Source: Chloroflexia bacterium (GTDB lineage: Bacteria > Chloroflexota > Chloroflexia > QHBQ01 > JADMIH01). Taken from it: 16,628 bases of DNA. The stretch spans positions 1-16,628 of the forward strand of contig JAICKM010000058.1 of assembly GCA_025927935.1 (NCBI GenBank), read 5' to 3'. Below are positions 6,867 through 13,114 of the stretch, in pieces. Made by a program: the position numbers and the translations under genes. Position 1 is the stretch's first letter, and each line of letters starts with the position of its first letter. The notes beneath the pieces were generated by a model. It worked only from the letters and a program-made list of their open reading frames with translations. It made no database searches and was not told where the DNA came from.

Positions 6867-9536
6867 ATGAACGCGCCAGTCTTTATCGGCCGGGAGCAGG
6901 AGCTAGGCCGCCTGCGCCAATTGCTCGACCAGACTCTGACCGGAAGCAGCCGGGTCGCCTTCCTGACCGGCGAGGCGGGCAGCGGTAAGACCACGCTGAT
7001 CCACGAGTTCGCCCGCCTCGCCGAAGCGAACCATGCCAACCTGATCGTCGCCACCGGCAATTGCAACGCGCAAACCGGCCAGGGTGATCCCTATCTACCC
7101 CTCATCGAAGTCCTGCAACTCCTCAGCGGTGATGTGGAAGCCAACCTGTCCAAGAATGTTGTAGACACGGAAAACGCCCGGCGCTTGAAAGGGCTGCTGG
7201 CCCATTCGAGCCAGGTACTCGTGGAGGTCGGACCCGACCTGGCCGAACTGCTGCTAGCCGCCGTGCCAGGCGCCGGCCTGGCTGCTAAAGCCGGATCGAT
7301 CTTCGCCAAAAAAGCCGGTCTGCTGGACTCGCTGGAGAAAGTCGGCAAGAAGAAGGACGGGGCCGCCGCGCTCGATACCACAGTCGATCAGAACCGCATC
7401 TTTGAGCAGTATGCCGGAGTGCTCAAAGCTCTGGCCGCCAGGCAACCCATCTTGATCATTCTCGACGACTTGCAGTGGGCCGACGATGGGTCGATCAATC
7501 TGCTGTTTCACCTCGCCCGGCGCCTGGAGAAAAGCCCCATCCTGATCCTGGGCACCTTCCGGCCTGACGAAGTGGCCCTGGGCCGCGGCGACCAGCGCCA
7601 CCCCCTGGAAAAGGTGCTGGCCGAACTCAAGCGCTACTACGGCGATATCGTGGTCGATCTGGGCCAGGCCCGCGAGAAAGAAGGCCGCCGCTTTGTCGAC
7701 GCTTTGCTGGACACCGAGCCGAACGCCCTGAGCGAGCAGTTCCGCGAAGCGCTGTTCCAGCACACCGAGGGCCACCCGCTCTTCATCGTCGAATTGTTGC
7801 AGGAGATGAAAGATAACGGCGACCTGGTCAAGGACGAGCAGGGCCGCTGGGTCGAGAGCGCGCGCCTCGTTTGGAACGATCTTCCGGCGCGGGTGGAAGG
7901 TGTGATCGAGGAGCGCATCAACCGGCTGGCCGATGACCAGCGCGAGATCTTGTCCGTGGCGAGTGTGGAGGGCACCGATTTTACCGCTCAGGTCGTCGCA
8001 CGGGTGCAGGACATCAAAGAGCGCCCGCTGTTGCAAACCTTGTCCCGCGATCTGGAGGACCGCCACCACCTGGTGCGCGAGGCGGGCGAAGTCCGCGCCG
8101 GGCGCCAGTTACTGTTCCGCTACCAGTTTACCCATGCCCTATTCCAGCAATATCTGTACGAGGGCCTCAGTGGCGGCGAGCGCCGCCTGCTGCACGGCGA
8201 GATCGCAGCAGTGCTGGAGGAACTGTATGCCGGGCATATCGCAGACATTACCGTGCGCCTGGCCCGTCACTACGCCGAGGCCGGCGATGTGGAGAAGGCC
8301 GTCGATTATCTGCGCCAGGCGGGAGAGCGGGCGCGGATGCTGTACGCGAACAGCGAGGCCATTGACCTGTTCATGCGCGCCGTCGCCCTCATCGAGGAAG
8401 ACCCGGCGGCTTACGATTTCGAGCAACACCACGAGGTCGTCGATCAGCTATATGAGGGCCTGGGCGATGTGCTGGAGTTGACAGGCCGGCACGAGCAAGC
8501 GCGGGAAGTGTTCCAGACCGCGCTCCAGCATGTACAGGATCATGACCAGATCTGTCAGGCCCGGCTCTACCGCAAGACCGGCAAGACCTGGGAGCCGCAA
8601 CGCGAATACGCCCAGGCAAACGCGGCTTACGAGCGCGCCGAGCAGATCCTGGGCCCGCCCCCCGGCGACTCCGCCGATAAGTGGTGGCAGGAATGGGTGC
8701 AAATCCAGCTTCTGCGTATGTGGATCCTGCATTGGCGCGGCCAGTGGCAGGAGATGAACCCGTTCCTCGACAAAGTCCGGCCCGCCGTGGAACGCCACGG
8801 CACCCCGGCGCAACGCTCCAAGTTCTTTACCGCCCTCGTGCTCATGGCCTTTGGCCGGGATCGCTACAGGGTTTCCGACGAGACTCTCGCCAATGCCCTG
8901 GCCGCCCTGACCGCTATCCAGGAGGCCGGCACGCCCAGTGAAATCGCCCTGACTCGCGTGATCGCCGGGCTGGCCCACCTCTGGCGCCGGGAGTTGGACG
9001 CCGCCGAAGAGCAGATGCAGACCGCCCTCAAGCTGGTGGAGCGCACCGGCGATATCACCGTGCAATCCCGCTGCCTGGCCTACCTGGCCGTCGTATACCG
9101 CCTGCGCGGGCAGGCGGAAGAGACGCGCAAGTACTGTGAGCGGGGGATGGAAGTCGCCACGCAAGCACAACTGCTGGAAGATATCGGCATGGCCCGCGCC
9201 AACCTGGCCTGGCTAGCCTTGCGCGCGGGCAATCTCGCCCAGGCCCAGGAACATGGCCTGGCCGCCCTCGCCCTCTGGCGGCAGTTGCCTCTGGCGATGT
9301 CTACCCAGTGGCTGGCCCTGGAACCGCTAACGGCCGTGGCCCTGGCCCAGGGCCGCATCGTGGACGCCGTCGCCTGCGCCCGTGCCCTGCTAGCTCCCAC
9401 GCAACAGCGGCTACCCGACAACCTGGCCGTCCCGCTGGCCGCAGCCATCCAGGCATGGGATGCCGGCGATAAGACCGCAGCGCGCACAGCGCTGATCAGG
9501 GTAGCCCAGCTTGCCCAGCAAAGTGGCTACCTCTAG
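6867..9536 (+). CDS. AAA_16/STAND-type ATPase with long TPR region
   Basis: Large cytosolic signalling-type ATPase (889 residues). Seen: the protein opens directly with FIGREQELGRL (6-16), the usual AAA_16 start. Walker A is GEAGSGKT (35-42) and Walker B with its following residues is LIILDDLQWAD (196-206). FRYQFTHALFQQYLYEGL (417-434) matches the end of the helical domain in MalT/adenylate-cyclase-associated ATPases. From about 463 to the end the sequence is helical, Ala-rich TPR-like repeats. There is no N-terminal effector and no C-terminal LuxR helix-turn-helix, so it is a bare switch plus scaffold that must act through a partner. GGAGAG (6855-6860) sits 6 nt before the ATG. It lies 46 bp after the VWA gene on the same strand, consistent with one transcript. 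Partner and signal are unknown. Confidence 0.88.
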   Translation: MNAPVFIGREQELGRLRQLLDQTLTGSSRVAFLTGEAGSGKTTLIHEFARLAEANHANLIVATGNCNAQTGQGDPYLPLIEVLQLLSGDVEANLSKNVVDTENARRLKGLLAHSSQVLVEVGPDLAELLLAAVPGAGLAAKAGSIFAKKAGLLDSLEKVGKKKDGAAALDTTVDQNRIFEQYAGVLKALAARQPILIILDDLQWADDGSINLLFHLARRLEKSPILILGTFRPDEVALGRGDQRHPLEKVLAELKRYYGDIVVDLGQAREKEGRRFVDALLDTEPNALSEQFREALFQHTEGHPLFIVELLQEMKDNGDLVKDEQGRWVESARLVWNDLPARVEGVIEERINRLADDQREILSVASVEGTDFTAQVVARVQDIKERPLLQTLSRDLEDRHHLVREAGEVRAGRQLLFRYQFTHALFQQYLYEGLSGGERRLLHGEIAAVLEELYAGHIADITVRLARHYAEAGDVEKAVDYLRQAGERARMLYANSEAIDLFMRAVALIEEDPAAYDFEQHHEVVDQLYEGLGDVLELTGRHEQAREVFQTALQHVQDHDQICQARLYRKTGKTWEPQREYAQANAAYERAEQILGPPPGDSADKWWQEWVQIQLLRMWILHWRGQWQEMNPFLDKVRPAVERHGTPAQRSKFFTALVLMAFGRDRYRVSDETLANALAALTAIQEAGTPSEIALTRVIAGLAHLWRRELDAAEEQMQTALKLVERTGDITVQSRCLAYLAVVYRLRGQAEETRKYCERGMEVATQAQLLEDIGMARANLAWLALRAGNLAQAQEHGLAALALWRQLPLAMSTQWLALEPLTAVALAQGRIVDAVACARALLAPTQQRLPDNLAVPLAAAIQAWDAGDKTAARTALIRVAQLAQQSGYL

Positions 9537-9558
9537 CGCCCGGACTGCATACACCTGG

Positions 9559-9590
9559 CTGTAGGGACCGGCTTGAAACCAGCCCGCCGG
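9559..9590 (+). repeat. GTAGGG intergenic repeat, copy 1
   Basis: It begins CTGTAGGGACCGG and continues with TTGAAACC and a GCC-rich tail. It aligns with copies at 9639-9670 and 11433-11465 around the core CTGTAGGG-CCGG-AAACC-GCC. It starts 23 bp after the stop codon of the ATPase gene. Confidence 0.6.
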
Positions 9591-9603
9591 CCCAGATTGT
9601 GGA

Positions 9604-9623
9604 GGCGGTTTCCAACTGGCCCG
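9604..9623 (-). repeat. GTAGGG intergenic repeat, partial inverted copy
   Basis: The reverse complement reads CGGGCCAGTTGGAAACCGCC. It shares GTTGGAAACCG and GGGCC with the copy at 11433-11465 but lacks the CTGTA lead. It lies between the two direct copies in this gap. Confidence 0.45.
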
Positions 9624-9638
9624 TTATCCCGATGTTGA

Positions 9639-9670
9639 CTGTAGGGGCCGGTTGCAAACCGGCCGCCCGG
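9639..9670 (+). repeat. GTAGGG intergenic repeat, copy 2, with perfect hairpin
   Basis: It carries the same CTGTAGGG lead. Inside, GGCCGGTT (9646-9653) and AACCGGCC (9657-9664) form a perfect 8-bp stem with a 3-nt loop. Its place between the ATPase stop and the xdhC promoter suggests that it also ends upstream transcription, although no T-run follows. Confidence 0.65.
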
Positions 9671-9698
9671 CTTACAGACCGGCTCCGCCGCCTTCCGG

Positions 9699-9704
9699 TA
9701 TAAT
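9699..9704 (+). promoter_or_regulatory. Consensus -10 box upstream of the split xdhC pair
   Basis: A perfect TATAAT sits in GC-rich DNA. The -35 is weak: nothing close to TTGACA lies 16-18 nt upstream. A start near 9711 would give a leader of about 46 nt with GGAG (9745-9748) before ATG 9757. It suggests that the xdhC pair has its own promoter. Confidence 0.4.
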
Positions 9705-9756
9705 GGTAGCACAACGGATATTAGGTCTTGTAAACCATCCAGATGGAGCACGCACC

Positions 9757-10089
9757 ATGGAAACAGATACCTTTTTACACGATGTGTTACCGGCGATTGA
9801 GCAGTGGCGAGCCGCGGGCAAAGCCGTGGCCGTTGCCACCGTCGTCCGCGTCGAGGGCACCGCGCCCCGGCACGCGGGCGCCAAGATGGCTGTCTCCAGC
9901 GACGGCGAACTGGCCGGGTCGGTCAGCGGCGGCTGCGTGGAAGGCGCGGTGGTGGAAGAAGCCCTGCGCGTCCTGCGCTCCGGCACGCCCCGGTTGCTGC
10001 AATACGGCATCACCGCCGATATGCTGACCGATGTCGGCCTGTCGTGTGGCGGGCGTATCGACGTCTTTGTCGAACCACTGGACTGGTGA
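9757..10089 (+). CDS. xdhC: XdhC/CoxI N-terminal domain protein
   Basis: Small cytosolic protein (110 residues) equal to the XdhC_CoxI domain of full-length XdhC. XdhC binds the molybdenum cofactor and promotes its sulfuration for xanthine dehydrogenase-type enzymes. Seen: GKAVAVATVVRVEGTAP, GAKM, SGGCVEG and GLSCGGRIDVFVEPL, all hallmark segments, including both cysteines in SGGC and LSCGG. Start ATG 9757 has GGAG 8 nt upstream. The frame is open back to an ATG at 9652, but that start would read through repeat copy 2 and the -10 box, so I reject it. Its TGA overlaps the GTG of the next gene by 3 bases, giving a four-base GTGA. Full-length XdhC is normally one chain of roughly 250-380 residues; here the two halves are separate, probably forming a complex. 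Confidence 0.9.
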   Translation: METDTFLHDVLPAIEQWRAAGKAVAVATVVRVEGTAPRHAGAKMAVSSDGELAGSVSGGCVEGAVVEEALRVLRSGTPRLLQYGITADMLTDVGLSCGGRIDVFVEPLDW

Positions 10090-10847
10090 GCGGCATGTAC
10101 AGCGAACTCACCGCCCGCCTGCGCGCGGGTCAGGCGGCCATCTTGGCGACGACCATTCGCGGCCCTCGCCCCGGCGCCAAACTGCTGGTGCCGGCCACGG
10201 GCGACACGATCGGCAGCATTGACCCGGCCATCGACGCCGCCATTGCCGCCGATGGCCGGGCCATGCTGGCCGCCGGGCGATCCGAACTTCGCGACTACGC
10301 CAGTCCGGCGGGCGATTGGGCGGTCTTCGTCCAGAGTTTCCCGCCGCCGCCGCGCCTTGTCATCGTGGGCGCCGTGCATACGGCCATCCCACTGCACCGC
10401 CTGGCGAAGCAACTGGGTTACTATGTGGCCGTGGTCGACGCCCGCGGCGCTCTCGCCACCGCGGAGCGTTTCCCCGAAGCCGATTGGGTGCTGACCGAGT
10501 GGCCCGACGACGCCCTGCGTTTGCTGCATATCGACTCGTCCACCGCCGTCGTCGTGCTGACCCACGATCCCAAGTTCGACGAACCGGCGCTGATCGAAGC
10601 CCTTACGACGGACGCCGTCTACATCGGCGCCATCGGCAGCCGCGGCACGCATGAGAGCCGCCTGGAGTCGCTCCGCGCGCAGGGCGTAACCGAGGAGCAG
10701 ATCGCCCGCATCCACGCTCCCATTGGCCTCGACATCGGCGGCAAAACCCCCGCCGAGATCGCCCTCGCCATCCTGGCCGAGGTCATCGCCGTCCGCTACA
10801 ATCGCTCCGGCGGCATGATGCGCGACCGCGCCCCGGCGCCCGCCTGA
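10086..10847 (+). CDS. xdhC: XdhC C-terminal (Rossmann) domain protein
   Basis: Second half of the split XdhC (253 residues). Seen: residues about 4-85 look like a degenerate XdhC_CoxI domain (ILATTIRGPRPGAKLL) without the SGGC and SCGG cysteines. PPPPRLVIVGAVHTAIPLH (about 94-112) opens the Rossmann fold, and YIGAIGSRGTHESRL plus LDIGGKTPAEIALAILAEV are classic XdhC C-terminal motifs. The nucleotide loop reads GAVHTA instead of the common GAGHxx, so the second glycine is valine. I chose GTG 10086 because it forms a GTGA overlap with the upstream stop; ATG 10095 is an in-frame alternative three codons in. No ribosome site precedes either, consistent with translational coupling. It probably works with the 110-residue protein as a molybdenum cofactor maturation or storage factor. 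Confidence 0.9.
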   Translation: MSGMYSELTARLRAGQAAILATTIRGPRPGAKLLVPATGDTIGSIDPAIDAAIAADGRAMLAAGRSELRDYASPAGDWAVFVQSFPPPPRLVIVGAVHTAIPLHRLAKQLGYYVAVVDARGALATAERFPEADWVLTEWPDDALRLLHIDSSTAVVVLTHDPKFDEPALIEALTTDAVYIGAIGSRGTHESRLESLRAQGVTEEQIARIHAPIGLDIGGKTPAEIALAILAEVIAVRYNRSGGMMRDRAPAPA

Positions 10848-10850
10848 GCG

Positions 10851-10879
10851 GCGGGCGCCGCCGTATACCGGCGGCCCGC
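10851..10879 (+). terminator. Hairpin directly after the xdhC pair
   Basis: GCCGCC (10857-10862) pairs with GGCGGC (10870-10875), and outside a 2-nt bulge GCGG (10851-10854) pairs with CCGC (10876-10879). It begins 4 nt after the stop codon. No T-run follows. Confidence 0.45.
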
Positions 10880-10895
10880 GTGAACGACTGCGCCC

Positions 10896-10931
10896 CCGCC
10901 TACCGTTCGTCCGGATCGCCGCGGTAGGCGG
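10896..10931. terminator. Perfect inverted repeat between convergent genes
   Basis: CCGCCTACCG (10896-10905) and CGGTAGGCGG (10922-10931) form a perfect 10-bp stem with a 16-nt loop. It lies between the end of the xdhC pair (+) and the stop of the small minus-strand gene, the usual place for a two-way terminator. T-runs are weak on both sides. Confidence 0.5.
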
Positions 10932-10934
10932 CCT

Positions 10935-11168
10935 TTACTTCGCAGATCGCTCGTCGATCACCGCACGACCGCGATTCACCAGTTTGCTGCGGTAACTGCG
11001 CCGCCCCCGGTCGATCACCGTCACGCCGCGCACGACGAGATCATGCGCCGCGGTCGGATCGATCACGGTGCGACCGCGCACAATAAGTTCCCCGCTGGGC
11101 GCGGACGCCACCTCTGTGACCTCCGGGCCAGTTGCGCCGGTGCTGCCGGTTTCAAGTTCGCGTGCCAT
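10935..11168 (-). CDS. Small protein with three copies of a 10-residue motif
   Basis: 77-residue protein that I do not recognise. Seen: residues 1-27 are rich in Glu, Thr, Gly and Ala. Then LIVRGRTVID (28-37), LVVRGVTVID (44-53) and LVNRGRAVID (63-72) repeat the pattern L[IV]xRGxxVID, with basic spacers such as RGRRSYRSK. There are no cysteines, no membrane helix and no signal peptide. The gene is real rather than a shadow: AGGAGG (minus strand, 11182-11177) lies 8 nt before the ATG, and a well-formed promoter with two palindromic operators lies farther upstream. The matching DNA units start near 10953, 11010 and 11058 and have diverged, which argues for protein-level selection. A nucleic-acid-binding or beta-repeat role is only a guess from charge and periodicity. 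Confidence 0.7.
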   Translation of the reverse strand: MARELETGSTGATGPEVTEVASAPSGELIVRGRTVIDPTAAHDLVVRGVTVIDRGRRSYRSKLVNRGRAVIDERSAK

Positions 11169-11216
11169 GTTAATGGCCTCCTACTCTGCTCAAGAACAGC
11201 CGCGGCCTGTTCCCCA

Positions 11217-11234
11217 AATGGAATCGATTCCATT
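11217..11234. promoter_or_regulatory. 18-bp perfect palindrome, LacI-type operator O1
   Basis: AATGGAATCGATTCCATT is a perfect palindrome with a central CG, as in LacI/GalR-family operators. It covers the 3' part of the minus-strand -10 box (11232-11237), so a bound repressor would block the promoter of the small repeat protein. No LacI-type regulator gene is in this window. Confidence 0.65.
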
Positions 11235-11260
11235 ATACTCCTTTGGAAACGATTCCGCAA
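11232..11260 (-). promoter_or_regulatory. Promoter of the small repeat-protein gene
   Basis: On the minus strand TTGCGG (11260-11255) and a perfect TATAAT (11237-11232) are 17 nt apart. A start near 11225 would lie inside O1 and give a leader of about 57 nt with AGGAGG before the ATG at 11168. O2 fills the spacer and edge of the -35, and O1 overlaps the -10. Confidence 0.65.
11245..11256. promoter_or_regulatory. LacI-type operator O2
   Basis: GGAAACGATTCC matches the core of O1 (GGAATCGATTCC) at 11 of 12 positions. The two centres are 25 bp apart. It lies between the -35 and -10 of the minus-strand promoter and overlaps the -35 by two bases. Confidence 0.6.
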
Positions 11261-11334
11261 TGCCACGCAGCTCGGTGTTTCCCCATCCGTGCGTGAACGG
11301 GAAATGTCCCGCCCCATCCCGTATCCCAAAACAC

Positions 11335-11379
11335 GGCCAGGGCGCGGAGTCCGGAATCACGGATCTCCACGCCCTGGCC
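11335..11379 (-). terminator. Intrinsic terminator of the phosphomannomutase gene
   Basis: GGCCAGGGCG (11335-11344) and CGCCCTGGCC (11370-11379) pair perfectly. Past one C-A mismatch, GGAG (11346-11349) pairs with CTCC (11365-11368), then CCG with CGG. Read on the minus strand, the hairpin is followed by GTGTTTTGGG, a short U-tract. It is about 90 nt past the phosphomannomutase stop. Confidence 0.6.
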
Positions 11380-11432
11380 TGGCTTCTTTACGGCGCTCCT
11401 ACTCGGTAGTAGTCCGCCACCATGATTTTGAT

Positions 11433-11465
11433 CTGTAGGGCCCGGTTGGAAACCGGCCAGCCGCC
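11433..11465 (+). repeat. GTAGGG intergenic repeat, copy 3
   Basis: CTGTAGGGCCCGGTTGGAAA followed by CCGGCCAGCCGCC; third copy of the repeat found at 9559 and 9639. CCGGTT (11442-11447) and AACCGG (11451-11456) form a hairpin. It abuts the stop codon of the phosphomannomutase gene (11466-11468). The rest of the gap from 11260 to 11432, apart from the terminator, holds nothing I can identify. Confidence 0.6.
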
Positions 11466-12899
11466 TTAGAAATTCACGTGTACGTCGGGATAGGCTTGCA
11501 GGGCTTCGCGCAGGATGCCCTTGATCTCCTCCAGCCGTTCGGGCGTCTCGGCCTCGAAGCGCGTCGTCAGCGACGGTTCCGTGTTGCTGGCCCGCACCAG
11601 GAACCAGCCGTCCGGGAACTCGACCCGCGCGCCGTCGATGGTCACCACCTGATACTGCTGCTGGAACTTCTCCACCAACCCCTTGATCACCTCGAACTTG
11701 CGCGTCTCCGCCACGTCCATGCGGCCTTCGGGCGTATTGTAGTACTTGTGCACATCCTTGAAGCGCTCGCTGATCGGCCGGTCGTCGCCGCCGAGCGCGC
11801 GCAGCAGCCGCGCCCCGGCGTACATCCCGTCGTCGAAGTCAAGCCGCGGATCGTCGAAGAACATGTGCCCGCTGAACTCCCCGGCAAACGGGGCGCCCGT
11901 CTCCAGCCGCTTGGCAAACACGTTCGTATAGCCCGTGCGCCACATGACCGGCTCGCCGCCGTGGTTGCGGATATCCTCGATCAGCGCGCGGGAGCACTTC
12001 ACGTCGAAGATGATCGGCGCGGCCTTTTGCGCCAGCACCTCGCGCTCCAGCAGCACCATGTACTGGTCGGGCCACAGGATATTGCCCTCGTTGTCCACCA
12101 CGCCCAGCCGGTCGCCGTCGCCGTCCAGCCCGATACCGATATCGGCTCCCGTCTCGCGGACCTTGGCCTGCAAATCGACCATGTTTTCTTCCTTGAGCGG
12201 ATTGGGCATGTGGTTCGGGAAGGATCCGTCGGGTTCGATGAAGAGCGGCACGACCTCGACGCCCATGCGCGTGTAGAGGTCCACGGCGGTGGGACCGCAG
12301 GCGCCGTTCCCCGCGTCGATCACCGCCTTGAGCTTGCGGCCGGGCTTGACCGTCTCGATAATGTACTGCTTGTAATGTTCCAGGATATTTTCTTCTTGGT
12401 AGCCGCCCTCGCCGCGCGAGGTGTCGAACTGCCCGCCGACGGCCAGCTTGCCCACCGCCTGCACTTCGGGCGAGGCGAGCGGCGCGTTGCGGCCCCCGAA
12501 GCGCTTGCGCATCTTCAGCCCGTTGAACTCCGGCGGGTTGTGGCTCGCTGTCACTTCGATACCGCCGTCGGTATCATAATAGCCCACCGCGAAGTACAGC
12601 ACCGGCGTGGGCACTTCGCCGACGTTGATCACGTCGCACCCCGCCTTGCGCAGCCCCACGATCAGCGATTCGGCGAAGCGCCTGGACGAAAGGCGCACAT
12701 CGCGCCCGACTGCCACCCGCTTGCGCGCGCCGCCGGTTCCGGCATCCTGCTGGTACAGCCAGGTGCCGTAGGCCATGCCAATCGCCTCCAGCACGGGTCC
12801 CGTCAGATCCTGGTCGACAATCCCGCGGATATCATATTCCCGAAAAATCTGCGGATTGACCTGCGTGGGGCCGGCATTGGCCTGCGTGGATCCATCCAT
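11466..12899 (-). CDS. manB: Phosphomannomutase/phosphoglucomutase
   Basis: Converts mannose- or glucose-6-phosphate to the 1-phosphate through a phosphoserine, supplying sugar nucleotides for polysaccharide and glycan synthesis in the cytosol. Seen: 477 residues with all four alpha-phosphohexomutase signatures. These are TASHNP with catalytic Ser119, the metal loop DGDGDR (259-264), the sugar-specificity loop GEFSGH (340-345, usually GEMSGH) and the phosphate-binding RASNTEP (437-443). Length and motifs fit the AlgC/ManB PMM/PGM group; substrate preference cannot be read from sequence alone. AGGAGG lies 8 nt before the ATG at 12899. It is divergent from the SGNH hydrolase gene, sharing a 215-bp regulatory gap. 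The promoter, downstream hairpin and isolated position indicate a single-gene transcript. Confidence 0.95.
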   Translation of the reverse strand: MDGSTQANAGPTQVNPQIFREYDIRGIVDQDLTGPVLEAIGMAYGTWLYQQDAGTGGARKRVAVGRDVRLSSRRFAESLIVGLRKAGCDVINVGEVPTPVLYFAVGYYDTDGGIEVTASHNPPEFNGLKMRKRFGGRNAPLASPEVQAVGKLAVGGQFDTSRGEGGYQEENILEHYKQYIIETVKPGRKLKAVIDAGNGACGPTAVDLYTRMGVEVVPLFIEPDGSFPNHMPNPLKEENMVDLQAKVRETGADIGIGLDGDGDRLGVVDNEGNILWPDQYMVLLEREVLAQKAAPIIFDVKCSRALIEDIRNHGGEPVMWRTGYTNVFAKRLETGAPFAGEFSGHMFFDDPRLDFDDGMYAGARLLRALGGDDRPISERFKDVHKYYNTPEGRMDVAETRKFEVIKGLVEKFQQQYQVVTIDGARVEFPDGWFLVRASNTEPSLTTRFEAETPERLEEIKGILREALQAYPDVHVNF

Positions 12900-12969
12900 G
12901 AAGTGTTCCTCCTGTGAAAAACTTGTCTCGGGGTATACCCGGCCAACTCACGTAGCGGTCTCTGTAGAT

Positions 12970-12998
12970 TTTATACCCGCAAAGCGAACACAATGCAA
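12970..12998 (-). promoter_or_regulatory. Candidate promoter of the phosphomannomutase gene
   Basis: On the minus strand TTGCAT (12998-12993) and TATAAA (12975-12970) are 17 nt apart. Downstream in the leader lies the perfect palindrome GGGTATACCC (12931-12940), which might be an operator or simply a local repeat of the TATACCCG string at 12972-12979. Confidence 0.55.
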
Positions 12999-13052
12999 GC
13001 GTGGGAGCCGGCATCTTTTGGCGGCCGGGCCGGCCACGCCGCCGCAAACGGA

Positions 13053-13061
13053 TGGTATAAT
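13053..13061 (+). promoter_or_regulatory. Extended -10 promoter of the SGNH hydrolase gene
   Basis: TGGTATAAT is a perfect -10 with the TGn extension. No good -35 lies 17 nt upstream, which the extended -10 can compensate for. A start near 13068 would give a leader of about 47 nt with GAGGAG (13104-13109) 5 nt before ATG 13115. It is back-to-back with the phosphomannomutase promoter. Confidence 0.5.
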
Positions 13062-13114
13062 GAAGAGTCTGCGGCCCGCACCGTGCCATTCTCGCCGCGA
13101 CTTGAGGAGCCGTT

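Noticed and set aside
9652..9756. Longer xdhC start at ATG 9652
   Set aside because: It would translate a palindromic repeat and the TATAAT box. ATG 9757 has a ribosome site and begins at the conserved domain.
11043..11438. Plus-strand frames of 113-131 residues across the operator region
   Set aside because: They cover operators, terminator and part of the antisense of the small repeat gene, with no ribosome site or family resemblance.
11478..12917. 479-residue plus-strand frame opposite the phosphomannomutase
   Set aside because: His/Arg/Ala-rich shadow; the minus strand carries all four mutase signatures.
13020..13043. GGCGGC/GCCGCC hairpin between the divergent promoters as a terminator
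   Set aside because: It has no T-run on its 3' side in either direction and no gene ends there; probably GC-rich background.
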